This document shows, piece after piece, positions 4,972-6,386 of a stretch of 6,386 nucleotides of DNA. Origin of the DNA: Clostridiales bacterium (lineage in GTDB: Bacteria > Bacillota > Clostridia > Oscillospirales > Oscillospiraceae); the NCBI GenBank assembly GCA_021200895.1, contig JAJQFX010000283.1:1-6386 (forward strand), in the 5' to 3' direction. The notes below the pieces were generated by a model. The model saw nothing but the letters and a program-made list of their open reading frames with translations, made no database searches and was not told the origin of the DNA. How positions within the stretch are numbered: the stretch's first letter is position 1; each line of letters begins with the position of its first letter. A program made the translations under genes and the position numbers.

Positions 4972-6386
4972 ATGGAAAACAAAGAGACAAAACATAGCAT
5001 CGCCGCAGCGCTGGCCGTGCTGCTTGTCGGATCGGCAGCGCTGCAAGGGCTTGGATGGGCAGCCGAGGGCATAGAGACCTCCGACCGGCTGGAGACGGTC
5101 AACCTGAGCCAGACCACTGTGGAGGGCTATGAGGACTATATCGAGGAATATGACGCCTCCGCCCCGGAGGACGACCCCCTTTACGTCCGCATGATGGATA
5201 ACGGCGTGCTGGAGGAAGCCAGCGCGGACGTGGACGCTGTGGCGGCAAGTCTGGACGCGACCCTCGACACGCTGACCACCGTCAGCCCCTATACCGGCAA
5301 GACCTACACCCACGAGAGCCGCTTTTCGGACAGCGTGGTGCTGCTGGGCATCGATGTGTCCCACTGGCAGACGGAAATCGACTGGGAGGCTGTCGCCGCT
5401 GACGGAGTGACCTTCGCCTTCATCCGCTGCGGTTATACCGGCACCACGAACCCCTTCCGTATGGTGGAGGATACTTATTTTCAGGAGAACATCCAGGGCG
5501 CGTATGACGCCGGTATCGCCGTGGGTATCTACTACTTCTCCCAGGCCCTGACGGTGGAGGAGGCGGAGCAGGAGGCGGCGTGGACGCTGTCCCTGCTGGA
5601 GCCGTATCAGGATATGATTACCCTGCCGGTGGTCTATGACCTGGAGAAGGTCTCCGGCAGCCGCACCAAGGGCCTCAGCGCCGCCAAGACCACCGCCAAC
5701 GCCCTGGCCTGGCTGGAAGCGGTGAAGTCCGCAGGCTACACCGCTTATTATTATGGCAGCACCGGCGTGCTGGGCGACCTGTATGACCTGACCCAGCTGA
5801 CGGAGTACGACTGCTGGGTGGCCCGCTACAACACCGCCACCCGCAGCGATTTGAGTTATGACTTCTGGCAGTACGCCAACGTCGGCTCGGTGGACGGCAT
5901 CAGCACCGCCGTAGACTGCGACTTCTATTACATGGACGGCATCGGCACCATGGGGGCCGTGACGGTGACGGAGGGCAGCGGCAGCCTGACCCTGAGCTGG
6001 CCCGCCGTGGAGGGCGCGACCCATTACCAAATCTACCGCTCCACCGCGTCTGACAGCGGATTTGCCAAGGTGCAGACGGTGCCGGCCAGCCAGCTGTCCT
6101 ATGCGGACACCGGCCTGGCGGCCGGAACGACCTATTACTATAAGGTGCGGGCCTATAGCAACGCGGGCTATCTCCCCGCCTACAGCGGCTTCTCCCCCTC
6201 CGTCAGCGGGACGGTGCCCGGCGGCACAAAGGATTCCACCAGCACGGAGGATTCCAACACTGAGGAGGAGCCCGGCAGCACAGACGATGCTGACAGCGCG
6301 GAGGATTCCTCCAACAACCTTTCCACGGAGACCGCCGTCACCACCGCGCCGCTGAGCCTTCGCTCCGGCGCGGGCACCGGCTACAG
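4972..6386 (+). CDS. Secreted GH25 lysozyme-type cell-wall hydrolase with FN3 and SH3b, 3' end outside window
   Basis: 471 residues are visible from ATG 4972. K4/K7 and the hydrophobic run 10-31 form a signal peptide, with likely cleavage after A30 or A31 (GWAA). Residues 34-123 are an acidic extension not recognised. A GH25 N-acetylmuramidase domain spans about 124-320: LLGIDVSHWQ with D128, IRCGYTG, GIYYFSQA, catalytic-type VVYDLE with D223 and E225, YYYGS, CWVARYN, DFWQYAN, and VDCDFYY. An FN3 domain follows (about 329-415), then a Ser/Thr/Asp/Glu-rich linker (416-458) and LRSGAGTGY (463-471), the typical start of a bacterial SH3 wall-binding domain. It is expected to cut glycan strands of peptidoglycan outside the membrane. 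The ribosome site GGAGGGG is 16 nt from the ATG, longer than usual; no better canonical start exists. P2 and P3 drive it. Confidence 0.9.
   Translation, partial: MENKETKHSIAAALAVLLVGSAALQGLGWAAEGIETSDRLETVNLSQTTVEGYEDYIEEYDASAPEDDPLYVRMMDNGVLEEASADVDAVAASLDATLDTLTTVSPYTGKTYTHESRFSDSVVLLGIDVSHWQTEIDWEAVAADGVTFAFIRCGYTGTTNPFRMVEDTYFQENIQGAYDAGIAVGIYYFSQALTVEEAEQEAAWTLSLLEPYQDMITLPVVYDLEKVSGSRTKGLSAAKTTANALAWLEAVKSAGYTAYYYGSTGVLGDLYDLTQLTEYDCWVARYNTATRSDLSYDFWQYANVGSVDGISTAVDCDFYYMDGIGTMGAVTVTEGSGSLTLSWPAVEGATHYQIYRSTASDSGFAKVQTVPASQLSYADTGLAAGTTYYYKVRAYSNAGYLPAYSGFSPSVSGTVPGGTKDSTSTEDSNTEEEPGSTDDADSAEDSSNNLSTETAVTTAPLSLRSGAGTGY

Noticed and set aside
4900..6030. 376-codon minus-strand open frame opposite the GH25 gene
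   Set aside because: The plus strand encodes a full GH25 domain with catalytic residues; the minus translation has no coherent domain.

Overview
The window looks like chromosomal DNA from a high-GC, gut-type Firmicute (Oscillospiraceae/Flavonifractor-like). This is inferred from very G+C-rich third codon positions, A+T-rich intergenic regions, consensus sigma-A promoters with extended -10 boxes, G-rich Shine-Dalgarno sites and the gene families present. No species can be named from the sequence alone.

Layout. (1) Positions 1-2057, minus strand: the 5' part of a large polytopic membrane protein. It has an acyltransferase-3-like N-terminal half and a YfhO-like part that runs off the window's left edge. 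The gene is broken by a perfect 265-bp tandem duplication (935-1465) that shifts the frame; removing one copy restores one open frame to position 1. It has an excellent promoter at 2153-2181. (2) 2290-2814, plus strand: a small Cys-rich protein resembling a ferritin-like four-helix protein that has lost its metal ligands. (3) 2878-4426, plus strand: a two-gene operon, larE (sacrificial sulfur transferase, three-cysteine type) then tcdA (t6A dehydratase), driven by a near-perfect promoter whose -35 box overlaps the stop codon of the preceding gene. (4) 4427-4971: a 545-bp non-coding region with a strong intrinsic terminator, three promoter modules of the same unusual design and several hairpins. 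(5) 4972 to the right edge, plus strand: a secreted GH25 lysozyme-type wall hydrolase with FN3 and the start of an SH3b domain, cut by the window end.

How the parts may work together. LarE and TcdA are both ATP-using modification enzymes and are translationally coupled. The flanking membrane protein and the GH25 enzyme are both cell-envelope functions, with no sign that they are co-transcribed with the operon. The most unusual content is the 265-bp frame-breaking duplication and the 4560-4940 regulatory region. There, three extended -10 promoters each carry a CGAA(A/T)...TTTCG palindrome ending exactly 17 bp upstream of the -10 box. The first promoter drives only a predicted ~60-nt, C-tract-containing transcript that ends at the intrinsic terminator.
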